Origin: Methylotenera_A sp963701715
GTDB taxonomy: Bacteria; Pseudomonadota; Gammaproteobacteria; Burkholderiales; Methylophilaceae
Assembly (NCBI GenBank): GCA_963701715.1
Contig: CAVPAX010000002.1
Span: 124,001 to 188,000, forward strand
Reading direction: 5' to 3'
Length of the DNA stretch: 64,000 nt
Below, piece after piece: positions 8,702 through 16,775 of this stretch. Both the position numbers and the translations under genes were made by a program. Numbering within the stretch: the stretch's first letter is position 1; each line of letters opens with the position of its first letter. Under the pieces are notes generated by a model. It saw only the letters and a program-made list of their open reading frames with translations. It did not search any database and was not told the origin of the DNA.

Positions 8702-10678
8702 TTATCTACCTACACCGGCATTTACCTTTATTTCTCTAAAGTTTGTATTGACATGGCATCGATCGCATTGCGGGCCAAAACTACCACTATGCACGTCATC
8801 ACCTGCGTGACAGCTGTAACAAGTAGTGCTTTGTTTAACTTTGCCAGTAAACGTAGCCTTATGGCAATCCAAGCATGCTACGTCCTTGTGGCCGCCATCA
8901 AGCTTAAATTTAGTGCGCTTGTCGTGGTTGTAATCCCACACCGCCCAATCCCTCGCGTTGTGGCAATCTTCACATAATGTGCCCAGTTGCTTTTTATGCT
9001 TGTCGTCTTTTTGGTGGCAAGAATAACAATCCGACTTGGCTTCTTTAAATTTGCCGGTCAAATGACATTTCTTACACTCAACCAGACCGTGTTTGCCAAG
9101 CAATGGAAACTTAGTCTTGTTGTGATCAAAGTCTTTTACTTTCCACGTGTTCTCAGTATGGCAATCCTCGCACTTTTTACCCTCAGAACCTTTATGCACG
9201 TCATCACGCTCGTGACAAGAATAGCATGTAGCCAGTGGCGATAGTTTAGAAGGAGCTGGTGGCGGTTTGTGGCAAGTCTCACACTTGGTTTTAATGTGCT
9301 TACCTTTTAATGGGTATTTAGTATCTTTCGTGTGATCGAAGCTGGTGGTTCTTTTCCAATCCAAGTCGTTATGACACTTCTCGCAACTTACGCCGAACAC
9401 AGATTTATGTGGATCATCCTTTTGGTGGCAATCGTTACAACCAGTTTTAAGTTTTTCTTCTAAACCGTTTTTATGGCAGCTCTCGCATTTGGCAGGTTTA
9501 TGCTTACCTCTGAGCGGGAACTTGGTTTTATCATGGTCGAAATTATCTTTCTTCCAATCCTTAGCGTTATGACAATCCCCGCACTTCTCACCAAACTTGC
9601 CCTTATGAGCATCATCTTTTTTGTGGCACGAATAGCAATCCATCGGAATCTTTTCATACTTCAGGCCACCCGTTGTATGACAAGCTTCACACTTGGCTGA
9701 TTTATGTTTATCTTTAAGTGCGAAACGCGTGTCTTTATCGTGGTTAAACGTAGACGTAGACCAACTGCGCTCATGGTGACAATCCGCGCAATTTTCACCC
9801 AATGTGCCATTATGCTTATCGTCTGCACGATGGCAACCGATACAAGTTTTGGGTAATTTTTGCCCTGCTGACTTATGGCAGCTCTGGCATTTAGCGCCAT
9901 CATGCTTGCCCAGCAAGGCAAACTTCCCATCAACCTTATGATCGAACGTTGACTCTTTCCAGTTCTTATCCGTATGGCAATCAGCACATTTCAGACCAAA
10001 TACACCCTTATGGTCATCATCCTTCTTGTGACATGAGTAACAATCTTTTGGCGTTTGTTTGAATAAATTATCTTTGTGGCAGTCTTTACATGCCACCTTG
10101 GTCTCGGCATGTGCGCCGCGGAGCTTAAAGTCACTTTTGTCGTGATCAAACTCTATATCTTTCCAGTTCTTCTCGACGTGGCAATCTATACACTTCTCGC
10201 CCAATGACCCTTTGTGTTTATCATCTTTTTTATGACAGCCAATACATGTTAATGGCGCATCTCTATATTTAGCCTTGGGCTTGTGGCAATCTTTACACCC
10301 AACCTTCTCACCCAAGTGCCCGCCCTTTAACTGAAAGTCGGTTTGGGTATGCTTAAAGTTTTTTTCGTCTAAATTGACTATATTTGCACTACGTCCCTTG
10401 TGCTCTGTATGACACTCGGCACAACTCCGCCCTTCTTTTAGCCTGCCATGAAATCCTTTTTTATCGGCAACGTCTTTGTTAATGTCTTTATGACAATCTT
10501 TACATAGCTGGCTTTGCCCTTCTTTGTCGAATTTTTTATGGCATTTCTGGCAATTATCCTCCCACTTCAGATGCCCCTGAATCACCTTGCCCGGCATCAT
10601 CACGCTTTCAAGCGTATCTGCGCCAGCAGCGAATGACAGCAAAAAACTCAGAATAAATAAACTAAAAAAACGTAGCAT
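8702..10678 (-). CDS. 27-heme periplasmic c-type cytochrome
   Basis: A 658-residue protein with a signal peptide (MLRFFSLFILSFLLSFAAGA). I chose the Met at 10678 because the longer frame back to 10771 would overlap the upstream gene and lacks a signal sequence. There are 27 CXXCH motifs: three in an N-terminal segment (like CQKCH, CKDCH, CAECH), then eight repeats of about 67 residues with three each. A typical repeat reads FDHDKTKF, GKHK, CESCH, CNDCH, DDPHK, CEKCH. Each repeat therefore offers three extra His residues as second axial ligands. The protein is Lys-rich. The upstream stop is only 11 bp away, so it is co-transcribed with the membrane protein at 10690-11511. The likely role is to carry electrons through the periplasm between the inner-membrane protein and the outer-membrane/surface components; this is inferred from layout. 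Confidence 0.9.
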   Translation of the reverse strand: MLRFFSLFILSFLLSFAAGADTLESVMMPGKVIQGHLKWEDNCQKCHKKFDKEGQSQLCKDCHKDINKDVADKKGFHGRLKEGRSCAECHTEHKGRSANIVNLDEKNFKHTQTDFQLKGGHLGEKVGCKDCHKPKAKYRDAPLTCIGCHKKDDKHKGSLGEKCIDCHVEKNWKDIEFDHDKSDFKLRGAHAETKVACKDCHKDNLFKQTPKDCYSCHKKDDDHKGVFGLKCADCHTDKNWKESTFDHKVDGKFALLGKHDGAKCQSCHKSAGQKLPKTCIGCHRADDKHNGTLGENCADCHHERSWSTSTFNHDKDTRFALKDKHKSAKCEACHTTGGLKYEKIPMDCYSCHKKDDAHKGKFGEKCGDCHNAKDWKKDNFDHDKTKFPLRGKHKPAKCESCHKNGLEEKLKTGCNDCHQKDDPHKSVFGVSCEKCHNDLDWKRTTSFDHTKDTKYPLKGKHIKTKCETCHKPPPAPSKLSPLATCYSCHERDDVHKGSEGKKCEDCHTENTWKVKDFDHNKTKFPLLGKHGLVECKKCHLTGKFKEAKSDCYSCHQKDDKHKKQLGTLCEDCHNARDWAVWDYNHDKRTKFKLDGGHKDVACLDCHKATFTGKVKQSTTCYSCHAGDDVHSGSFGPQCDRCHVNTNFREIKVNAGVGR

Positions 10679-10689
10679 ATGATTGTCTG

Positions 10690-11511
10690 TCAGTACATGT
10701 GCACCCAAATAACATGGAATACAGCCGTAGCTACCATCATATACATCAAAGGTATATGCAAAATGTGCCATGCGGAGAATATCTGCTCGAATTTTTTGAA
10801 TTGAGCTACCGTTTGAATTTGTATTAAATACCTACTGACCAAGTTAGAAGCTTCTTTTGCAAGATCTTGTTTCCCTGGTCCCAGCTTCAAATATATGTAG
10901 CGCTTACAGCGCCATGCAAGCAACATGCGCCGTACATCAAAACTGAGGAATAATAAGACGCCTGCAAAAAATCCGCGTTTTTTCTCCAAAGCTTCATATT
11001 CGAAATTTTTGATTTTCTTTTCCACTTTAGGAAAAAAATGTAGTTTTGACTTTACGTCCCCTGAACTGCCAGCCATTTCTTCATAAGCTTCCTTTAGGGT
11101 AGAGCGACTACCATAAAGCCCTCGATGAATTCGGGTGTAAACCAATCTGCCAACCAAGCCACTGCCTGCCACCAATAGCATGCAATATAGGGCCACAGTG
11201 GCATTAATTGACGCTGTGCGAAACGTAGTATGAAACAAAACCAAGGTCGGACCTAACACTCCCAACATCATATGAATACGGAACCAATGCTTAAGTTTGC
11301 CTAATCCTTGCATAAACTTAAGATGCTTGCGCATGGAGTAAAGCAACAAGGTCAGCATCATCAAACCACCCACCAGCCCCAGGTTGTAACCCAGCCCCTT
11401 GCCAGGCTTATAGTAGTTACCTTGAGCCACCTTCCACCCAAGCCACACAAGCACAATCAACGATGTTAATATAGCAACCCGATTTAGCAGATATCCTATC
11501 TTGCCTAGCAC
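10690..11511 (-). CDS. Inner-membrane b-type cytochrome-like protein (ferric-reductase-like diheme signature)
   Basis: A 273-residue protein starting at GTG, with GGA seven bases upstream. Hydrophobic helices lie at about residues 12-28, 44-60, 80-97, 104-121 and 250-271. Two of them carry His pairs with exactly 13 residues between them: His80/His94 and His252/His266. H-X13-H on two helices is the pattern that binds two stacked b hemes in ferric reductase/NOX-like proteins. A basic cytosolic loop lies between (about 125-245). It is the first gene of the leftward cytochrome unit, 11 bp before the 27-heme gene. It would be the natural entry or exit point for electrons at the inner membrane. No FAD or NAD domain is present in this chain; the divergent gene at 11740 supplies one. 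Heme binding is predicted, not shown. Confidence 0.65.
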   Translation of the reverse strand: MLGKIGYLLNRVAILTSLIVLVWLGWKVAQGNYYKPGKGLGYNLGLVGGLMMLTLLLYSMRKHLKFMQGLGKLKHWFRIHMMLGVLGPTLVLFHTTFRTASINATVALYCMLLVAGSGLVGRLVYTRIHRGLYGSRSTLKEAYEEMAGSSGDVKSKLHFFPKVEKKIKNFEYEALEKKRGFFAGVLLFLSFDVRRMLLAWRCKRYIYLKLGPGKQDLAKEASNLVSRYLIQIQTVAQFKKFEQIFSAWHILHIPLMYMMVATAVFHVIWVHMY

Positions 11512-11617
11512 TGCAATTCCTTAACACCATGTTTCATCTTTTTTAAATTGGCTAATGAGCGCATCATATGATCCCTTATAGACTTATTTTTTGGAAGCAA
11601 CCATTAAACTCTACAAA

Positions 11618-11646
11618 TTGACGTGTGTAATTTTCTCACATATTAT
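11618..11646 (+). promoter_or_regulatory. Sigma-70-type promoter for the rightward oxidoreductase unit
   Basis: TTGACG at 11618-11623 and TATTAT at 11641-11646 are separated by exactly 17 bases, a near-consensus housekeeping promoter. Transcription would start near 11653 and leave a leader of about 85 bases before the ATG at 11740. The site lies in the 228-bp divergent region between the two halves of the electron-transfer locus. I saw no equally good promoter for the leftward unit. Confidence 0.65.
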
Positions 11647-11739
11647 GTACCATTGTAATCGATGATATTATAAATTGGTCAAATTGAGATAATGATTTTT
11701 AATTAAATTGAAGACTGTTATTCTCTAGCCATATTGAAT

Positions 11740-13044
11740 ATGCCAAATACAACCTTACTTATTTACCTCACGCCGTTCCTGCTAATCCTGGCCTTTTACG
11801 TTACCCGCCAAAAGCAAATTAATCGACGTGGCCGTGCGCGCTTACATGAAGCAAAAGAAGCTGGCCTTACCGAGCCTGCATCAATACACCCGCATATTGA
11901 CCTAAGTCGCTGTTGCGGCTCTGGCGCCTGTGTAAAGGCATGCCCAGAAAAAGCTCTCAGTATAGTTAAAGGCAAAGCCATGCTTACCGACCCAACGCAC
12001 TGCATTGGTCATGGCGCTTGTTTGGCGGCATGTCCTGTAGAAGCTATAGAATTAGTATTTGGTACTGAAAAGCGCGGCATGGACATTCCCTACGTTTCCC
12101 CTTCTTTCGAAACCAATGTTTCCAATATCTTTATCGCTGGTGAACTTGGTGGTATGGGGTTGATCCGCAAGGCCGCTGAACAAGGAAAACAAGCCATTGA
12201 TTCTATTCTGAAAAAAAAGAATGAAGGCAATGAATATGACGTAGTCATCATTGGTGCTGGCCCTGCAGGACTTTCAGCATCACTTGCCGCCAAAGAGCAT
12301 CAGCTTAAGTGCATCACTATAGAGCAAGAAGACTCTCTTGGAGGCGCTATTTATAAATACCCTCGTAATAAAGTCGCAATGACGCAACCCGTTATGCTAC
12401 CTATTGTCGGCAAGGTAGAAATGTACGATATCAGCAAAGAAGAGTTGCTAGGATTTTGGCAACGTGTATTACGCGACACAAAACTGAAGGTCAATTTTAA
12501 TGAGCGCATGGAAACAATTGCCAAAACAGCTATTGGCTACGAGGTTAAAACATCTAAAGCTACCTACCAAACTGCCAATGTATTACTTGCTATTGGTCGC
12601 CAAGGAACGCCACGTAAATTAGAAGTTCCCGGCGAGGAGCAAGCCAAAGTAGTTTACCGGTTAACTGACCCTGAACAATATCGCGGGCAGCATGTATTAA
12701 TCGTAGGCGGCGGCGATAGTGCACTCGAAGCTGCAATCACTATCTCCGAGCAGCCAGGCACTACAGTCACACTTTCTTATCGTAGCGAAGCCTTTGGCCG
12801 TGTGAAACCAAAAAACAGAGAGCGCCTACAACATGCGGAGGCTGTAAAGCGACTCATGGTACTACTCAAATCAAACATCAAAGAAATACGTTCAGACACA
12901 GTACAAATTGAACTGGCTAATAGCGAAATGATCGAAATTCCAAATGATGCCGTTATCATTTGTGCTGGCGGCGTATTACCCACACCACTTCTAAAGGAAA
13001 TTGGAGTCATGGTCGAAACTCATTATGGTAAGGCTGCCGCATGA
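11740..13044 (+). CDS. Membrane-anchored ferredoxin/FAD/NAD(P)-binding oxidoreductase
   Basis: A 434-residue protein. Residues 5-22 form a membrane anchor. A double ferredoxin segment follows (about 50-110), then a thioredoxin-reductase-like fold with an FAD site GAGPAG and an NAD(P) site GGGDSALE; the segment KYPRNKVAMTQP recalls YpdA-type reductases. The ferredoxin motifs are CCGSGACVKACP and CIGHGACLAACP: in both, the second Cys of CxxCxxCxxxCP is replaced (Ser, His). I believe this is normal for this family, but it may mean unusual clusters. ATG 11740 is preferred over TTG 11734; neither has a strong Shine-Dalgarno. It is transcribed divergently from the diheme b gene. It probably exchanges electrons between NAD(P)H and the membrane cytochrome chain; the direction is unknown. 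Confidence 0.8.
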   Translation: MPNTTLLIYLTPFLLILAFYVTRQKQINRRGRARLHEAKEAGLTEPASIHPHIDLSRCCGSGACVKACPEKALSIVKGKAMLTDPTHCIGHGACLAACPVEAIELVFGTEKRGMDIPYVSPSFETNVSNIFIAGELGGMGLIRKAAEQGKQAIDSILKKKNEGNEYDVVIIGAGPAGLSASLAAKEHQLKCITIEQEDSLGGAIYKYPRNKVAMTQPVMLPIVGKVEMYDISKEELLGFWQRVLRDTKLKVNFNERMETIAKTAIGYEVKTSKATYQTANVLLAIGRQGTPRKLEVPGEEQAKVVYRLTDPEQYRGQHVLIVGGGDSALEAAITISEQPGTTVTLSYRSEAFGRVKPKNRERLQHAEAVKRLMVLLKSNIKEIRSDTVQIELANSEMIEIPNDAVIICAGGVLPTPLLKEIGVMVETHYGKAAA

Positions 13045-13096
13045 CATATAATTTTCTACGGAAATTTATTAGCAGAATATAATTAACTCAACTGAA

Positions 13097-13954
13097 ATGA
13101 ACATACATCTCGCCAACGCTTCAGACAAGACCAAAGCTGCGCTGCACAAAACTCTGCGGAAAGTGTTGCGCCCCTTGGTGCGTCTGATGCTATCAAACGG
13201 CATTAACTACACTATGGTGCTGGAGGATTTAAAGCGTGTATTTGTAAGCGTGGCTGAAGAAGAGTTCAGACTCAATGGCAAAGCTCAAACAAATAGCCGG
13301 ATCACCTTGTTGACCGGGGTTCATCGTAAAGATGTGCATCGCATTCTTAGTGAAGAAACTGAGCCTCCTGAGCCGCCACCATCATTAGGTGCTCAAATTA
13401 TCGGATTATGGCTAGGTAATAAGGAATATCTAGATTCTTCTGGCCAACCTTTGGCTTTACCAAGGCTAGCCAGTCATGGTGCTGTATCGTTTGAGTCATT
13501 AGTGGCCAGCGTCAGCAAAGATTTTCGTTCACGGCCCGTACTAGATGAATGGCTAAGGCTAGGCTTTGTTAGTCTAGACAACAACGATTACGTGCATTTG
13601 AACATTCAGGCATTTATTCCAAACCTTGATTTACAAGAAAAATTAGCTTTTTTTGGCATGAATGTGCACGATCACATGGCGGCAGCGGAGAGCAATTTGA
13701 ATAGTTTGAACAATCCTATGCTAGAACGTTGTGTTTACTATGATGGCCTAACCACTGAAAATATAGAAATATTGCATCAATTTGCCAAACAAAGTGGCAT
13801 GACTGCTATTAAAACGGTAAATCGTCGTGCGGCGGCACTTAAGGCTGCACAAACGGAAACGACTGCACGGAGGCAATCTGATAAGGCAACTCAAAGAATG
13901 AATTTTGGTGTGTATTTTTACCATACTGATGATGATAAAAATAAGCCTTCATAA
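13097..13954 (+). CDS. DUF6502 family protein
   Basis: A 285-residue soluble protein with no signal peptide. The N-terminal half has the DUF6502 pattern: a helix with LRKVLRPLVRLMLSNGI, then an acidic segment and NSRITLLTGVHRKDVHRIL, which looks like a helix-turn-helix recognition region. The C-terminal third is helical and basic. Its function is not known. The family is often found next to DUF5666 genes, as here (11 bp to the next gene), and near multiheme cytochrome clusters. A regulatory or assembly role for this locus is possible but unproven. Confidence 0.75.
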   Translation: MNIHLANASDKTKAALHKTLRKVLRPLVRLMLSNGINYTMVLEDLKRVFVSVAEEEFRLNGKAQTNSRITLLTGVHRKDVHRILSEETEPPEPPPSLGAQIIGLWLGNKEYLDSSGQPLALPRLASHGAVSFESLVASVSKDFRSRPVLDEWLRLGFVSLDNNDYVHLNIQAFIPNLDLQEKLAFFGMNVHDHMAAAESNLNSLNNPMLERCVYYDGLTTENIEILHQFAKQSGMTAIKTVNRRAAALKAAQTETTARRQSDKATQRMNFGVYFYHTDDDKNKPS

Positions 13955-13964
13955 GGTCTGCTAA

Positions 13965-15323
13965 ATGATGCAACGCTTTTTAGCAATCATAGCTACTATT
14001 ACGTTAATTTTATTAACATCAACCGCTAATGCTGATGTCTGCAATAGAGGTATCGGCGGCACCGGTCATCAGCAGGACGGTATCGGTGGAACAGGACAAC
14101 AAGCGCATGATGGTATTGGTGGAACGGGCATCGAAGCATCAGACTCAGGCATTGGCGGGACCGGAGATTTGGCAAATGAGGGAATTGGCGGCACGGGTAT
14201 TGTCGGTGTTATTACCGGATTTGCAAGTGTTTGCGTGAATGGCCTTGAGGTACAGTATGACAACCAGACAATCGTAGATATTGATGGACAACCTGCTTCA
14301 ATTAACGCGCTTAATATTGGACAAGTTGTAGCGATTGAATCAAGCAATATGGGAAATCAGCTCAAAGCGCAGCATATTAGTGTCTCGCATATCATGGTGG
14401 GCAAAATAGAGAAAGTCGACTTAGCCCAAAACACCATGCAGATTATGGGGCAAACAATTAAACTTAGCCGCAGCACCTTAGGCAGCACTGATTTAAAACC
14501 AAATCGAACAGTAAAACTAAGCGGCTTAGTATCCAAAAACAACCTTGTGCATGCATTACGGGTAGATCTTGCTGCACCTAATACGCCCTCCCTAATAGCT
14601 GGCACTGTCGATCAATCAGGCAAAATCAATGGCATCAATGTAATATCCAACAATCGGTTAAATGTTGGTCGCAACCTTCAGGTAAGAGGACATTGGAACG
14701 GTCGTGCTTTGCAAGTCAACCAAATTAAAGAGAGCGCAATGCAGCGCGTGATTAAGGGAGCTGAAAACGTAGTCATTCAAGGGATTGCGCCAACGCTATC
14801 GGAACGCAAGCTTAACGTGCAAAATCAAACCGTTAATATTGATGCTAACACCAAAATCAAAGGGGTAATCTCCAGTGATAATCAGACAATTATCGTGCGC
14901 GGCAAGATAGACCACGCAGGTAATATCAATGCACGTACCATTGAATATTTATCTGAAGATAAAATTTTAGAACGTGGCGGAAGCAAGCAACGCCCAGACA
15001 GCACTGATACTATTAAATCAAACTCTGTTAAAGAGCGTTCTGATCGTGAGGTAAGCACTGTTGAGAAAGTAGAAATTGAAGATAAAGTCGAAAAGCCTGA
15101 GCTTGCCGAAAAGCCTGAGCTTGCCGAAAAGCCTGAGAAAGTTGAAAAGCCTGAGAAAGTTGAAAAGCCTGAGAAAGTTGAAAAGCCTGAGAAAGTTGAA
15201 AAGCCTGAGAAAGTTGAAAAGCCTGAGAAAGTCGAAAAGCCTGAGAAAGTTGAAAAGCCTGAGAAAGTTGAAAAGCCTGAGAAAGTTGAAAAGCCTGAGC
15301 ATATTGAACGGCCCGAGGATTAA
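13965..15323 (+). CDS. Exported DUF5666 protein with GIGGTG repeats and a KPEKVE repeat tail
   Basis: A 452-residue protein with a signal peptide (residues 1-23, ending TANA-D). Five GIGGTG repeats separated by short spacers occupy about residues 27-80. DUF5666-like beta domains follow (about 85-320), recognisable by repeated segments such as VVAIESSNMGNQLKAQHI. After a linker comes a charged tail in which KPEKVE occurs nine times, with related ELAEKP units before it and KPEHIE after it. The tail resembles rigid Pro/Glu/Lys spacers that span the periplasm, as in TonB, but no membrane anchor is visible. The stop codon touches an alternative upstream start of the next frame. Function is unknown; its place in the locus suggests an envelope role in the cytochrome system. 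Confidence 0.75.
   Translation: MMQRFLAIIATITLILLTSTANADVCNRGIGGTGHQQDGIGGTGQQAHDGIGGTGIEASDSGIGGTGDLANEGIGGTGIVGVITGFASVCVNGLEVQYDNQTIVDIDGQPASINALNIGQVVAIESSNMGNQLKAQHISVSHIMVGKIEKVDLAQNTMQIMGQTIKLSRSTLGSTDLKPNRTVKLSGLVSKNNLVHALRVDLAAPNTPSLIAGTVDQSGKINGINVISNNRLNVGRNLQVRGHWNGRALQVNQIKESAMQRVIKGAENVVIQGIAPTLSERKLNVQNQTVNIDANTKIKGVISSDNQTIIVRGKIDHAGNINARTIEYLSEDKILERGGSKQRPDSTDTIKSNSVKERSDREVSTVEKVEIEDKVEKPELAEKPELAEKPEKVEKPEKVEKPEKVEKPEKVEKPEKVEKPEKVEKPEKVEKPEKVEKPEKVEKPEHIERPED
15129..15290 (+). repeat. 18-bp coding minisatellite, nine copies
   Basis: Nine head-to-tail copies of an 18-bp unit encode KPEKVE. Copies are identical except for one synonymous change near 15233. The unit is six codons, so gain or loss of copies keeps the frame and would only change spacer length. 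The regular spacing is coding and is not a CRISPR array. Confidence 0.93.
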
Positions 15324-15388
15324 TGCTTCGGTTCATTCTCTTTGGCACAATAGTATCAGTCAAGTATAAAATACAAACTAAAATAATA

Positions 15389-16159
15389 ATGAAAAAATTA
15401 ACATTTATAGCTCTAGCGATCACATTCAATCTAGATGCCATAGCAGCTGAAGCCAAGCTTGGATTCACTACCGGGTTAGATTATAGCTCTGGAAAATATG
15501 GACAATCTGAAGTAACGAAAATCAAATACGTCCCCTTTACTGGCAAGTATGAACTGGGTCGCTGGCTAGTAAGAGTAACCGTACCATGGCTAGAAATTGA
15601 CGGGCCCGGAGGGGTTACTGGCGGTGAAAGTAAAATAATCATCGAGGAAAATATCAACAAACACACACGAGAGTCTGGTCTAGGTGATATTGTCAGCAGC
15701 TTAACTTATACTGCTTTTCAATCCGAAGATCAAAAATTCATTCTTGATGTTGGTGGAAAAGTTAAATTTGGAACTGCTTCTGTCACAAAAGGACTCGGAA
15801 CCGGTGAAAATGATTACGCTTTACAGCTAGACGCATATCAAATGCTCGACAGGCTAACTTTATTAGGTACCATTGGCTATAAAAAAATGGGCAATCCGGA
15901 TCATTCAGAGTACAAGTTAGATAATGTTTGGTATGGTACCGTTGGTGCTGCTTACAAAATAAATGCATTAAACAGTGCCGGCTTGTTGCTGGATTTGAGG
16001 CAAGCCGCATGGAGATACAACTCAAACATCCGTGAATACACACTCTACTACTCACATAGATTTAATCCAACCTATAACTTACAATCTTATATAACTGCTG
16101 GTGACACCAAATCTAGCGTTGATTTAGGCGCTGGACTAATGTTAGGCGTAAGTTGGTGA
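15389..16159 (+). CDS. Outer-membrane beta-barrel protein (MetA-pathway/Phenol_MetA_deg-like)
   Basis: A 256-residue protein with a signal peptide (MKKLTFIALAITFNLDAIAA). I chose the Met at 15389 because the longer frame from 15323 puts non-signal residues in front. The mature part is made of amphipathic strands with Gly/Asn turns, for example GLDYSSGKYGQ, GRWLVRVTVPWLEI and GLGDIVSSLTY, and ends in GVSW. The GLGD turn after strand three or four is typical of small porin-like proteins annotated as MetA-pathway outer-membrane transporters. It closes the rightward unit of the electron-transfer locus, 66 bp after the DUF5666 stop. It could be a second barrel of the system or an unrelated channel. 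Confidence 0.65.
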   Translation: MKKLTFIALAITFNLDAIAAEAKLGFTTGLDYSSGKYGQSEVTKIKYVPFTGKYELGRWLVRVTVPWLEIDGPGGVTGGESKIIIEENINKHTRESGLGDIVSSLTYTAFQSEDQKFILDVGGKVKFGTASVTKGLGTGENDYALQLDAYQMLDRLTLLGTIGYKKMGNPDHSEYKLDNVWYGTVGAAYKINALNSAGLLLDLRQAAWRYNSNIREYTLYYSHRFNPTYNLQSYITAGDTKSSVDLGAGLMLGVSW

Positions 16160-16303
16160 CAGAGCAAATAGATTTATAAGTTACCTAAACACCCTACAAG
16201 AAGAAAACTCATTCGGGAAGTCTATTTTAGGATAATTTTATTGAACTTTTTGTTAAAAATAAATACATAATTAGGTACCTTAAGTCTTCTTACTAGGATT
16301 AAT

Positions 16304-16582
16304 ATGATTACACGTCTAATTTCCATATTCAGCTTGATCACATTACTTGGCGGGTGCGCATCGGATCCTTTAGCCGAGCAAAAACAGGCAATAAAGCTGA
16401 TGGAATACAAAATACAGGTACATGGTCCGGCCTGTGAAAAACTGGGGTTCGAAAAAGATACGAATGGATGGCGAGAATGTATACAGAAAGAGTATGAGCA
16501 GGCCGTGATTCGCCAGCAGTATCGACAGAACTATCCTTACTGGAATCCTTACTACGATCGACCTTACTATTACCGTCGTTGA
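16304..16582 (+). CDS. Small Tyr/Arg-rich lipoprotein
   Basis: A 92-residue protein with a lipoprotein signal (lipobox LGGC, Cys at residue 18). The mature part has two Cys (in ACEKLGF and WRECIQ) that could pair, and a C-terminus rich in Tyr, Pro and Arg (NPYYDRPYYYRR). It probably sits in the outer or inner membrane. I do not recognise a functional family. It lies on the same strand as the barrel gene but 144 bp away, so co-transcription is uncertain. Confidence 0.7.
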   Translation: MITRLISIFSLITLLGGCASDPLAEQKQAIKLMEYKIQVHGPACEKLGFEKDTNGWRECIQKEYEQAVIRQQYRQNYPYWNPYYDRPYYYRR

Positions 16583-16674
16583 TTCTCTGGCATTGAAATA
16601 GTAGAACAGGCGGTACTGTGTCAGTTTTGCCTTAAGGCTATTTTGCCATCTCTCACATGCACTCATTCACTCAT

Positions 16675-16703
16675 CGTCCAACCGAGCAGCGCTCGGCTGG
16701 ACG
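16675..16703. other. Strong unexplained intergenic hairpin
   Basis: Bases 16675-16687 pair with 16691-16703: a 12-bp stem with one A-C mismatch around an AGC loop. No T run follows on either strand, so it does not look like an ordinary terminator. It lies between the lipoprotein gene and the tmRNA end. A second small stem (GAACC/GGTTC) follows at about 16703-16721. Confidence 0.6.
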
Positions 16704-16742
16704 AACCCGATTTTCAGGTTCTCATCAACTAATTCTGCAAAC

Positions 16743-16769
16743 AAAAATACCACCGTCAAGGTGGTATTT
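16743..16769 (-). terminator. Rho-independent terminator of the tmRNA gene
   Basis: A perfect 10-bp stem (AAATACCACC with GGTGGTATTT) around a five-base loop lies seven bases beyond the CCA end of the tmRNA. A T-rich run follows on the minus strand. Confidence 0.85.
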
Positions 16770-16775
16770 ATTGTT

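Noticed and set aside
3479..10678. MtrABC-type conduit
   Set aside because: Heme counts, tile type and the TPR-barrel partner differ from MtrA, MtrB and MtrC; only the general principle is shared.
11734..11739. TTG start two codons before the oxidoreductase ATG
   Set aside because: There is no Shine-Dalgarno to favour it, and ATG is the simpler choice.
15129..15290. Regular short repeats resembling a CRISPR array
   Set aside because: Units are 18 bp with no unique spacers, all in frame and coding KPEKVE.
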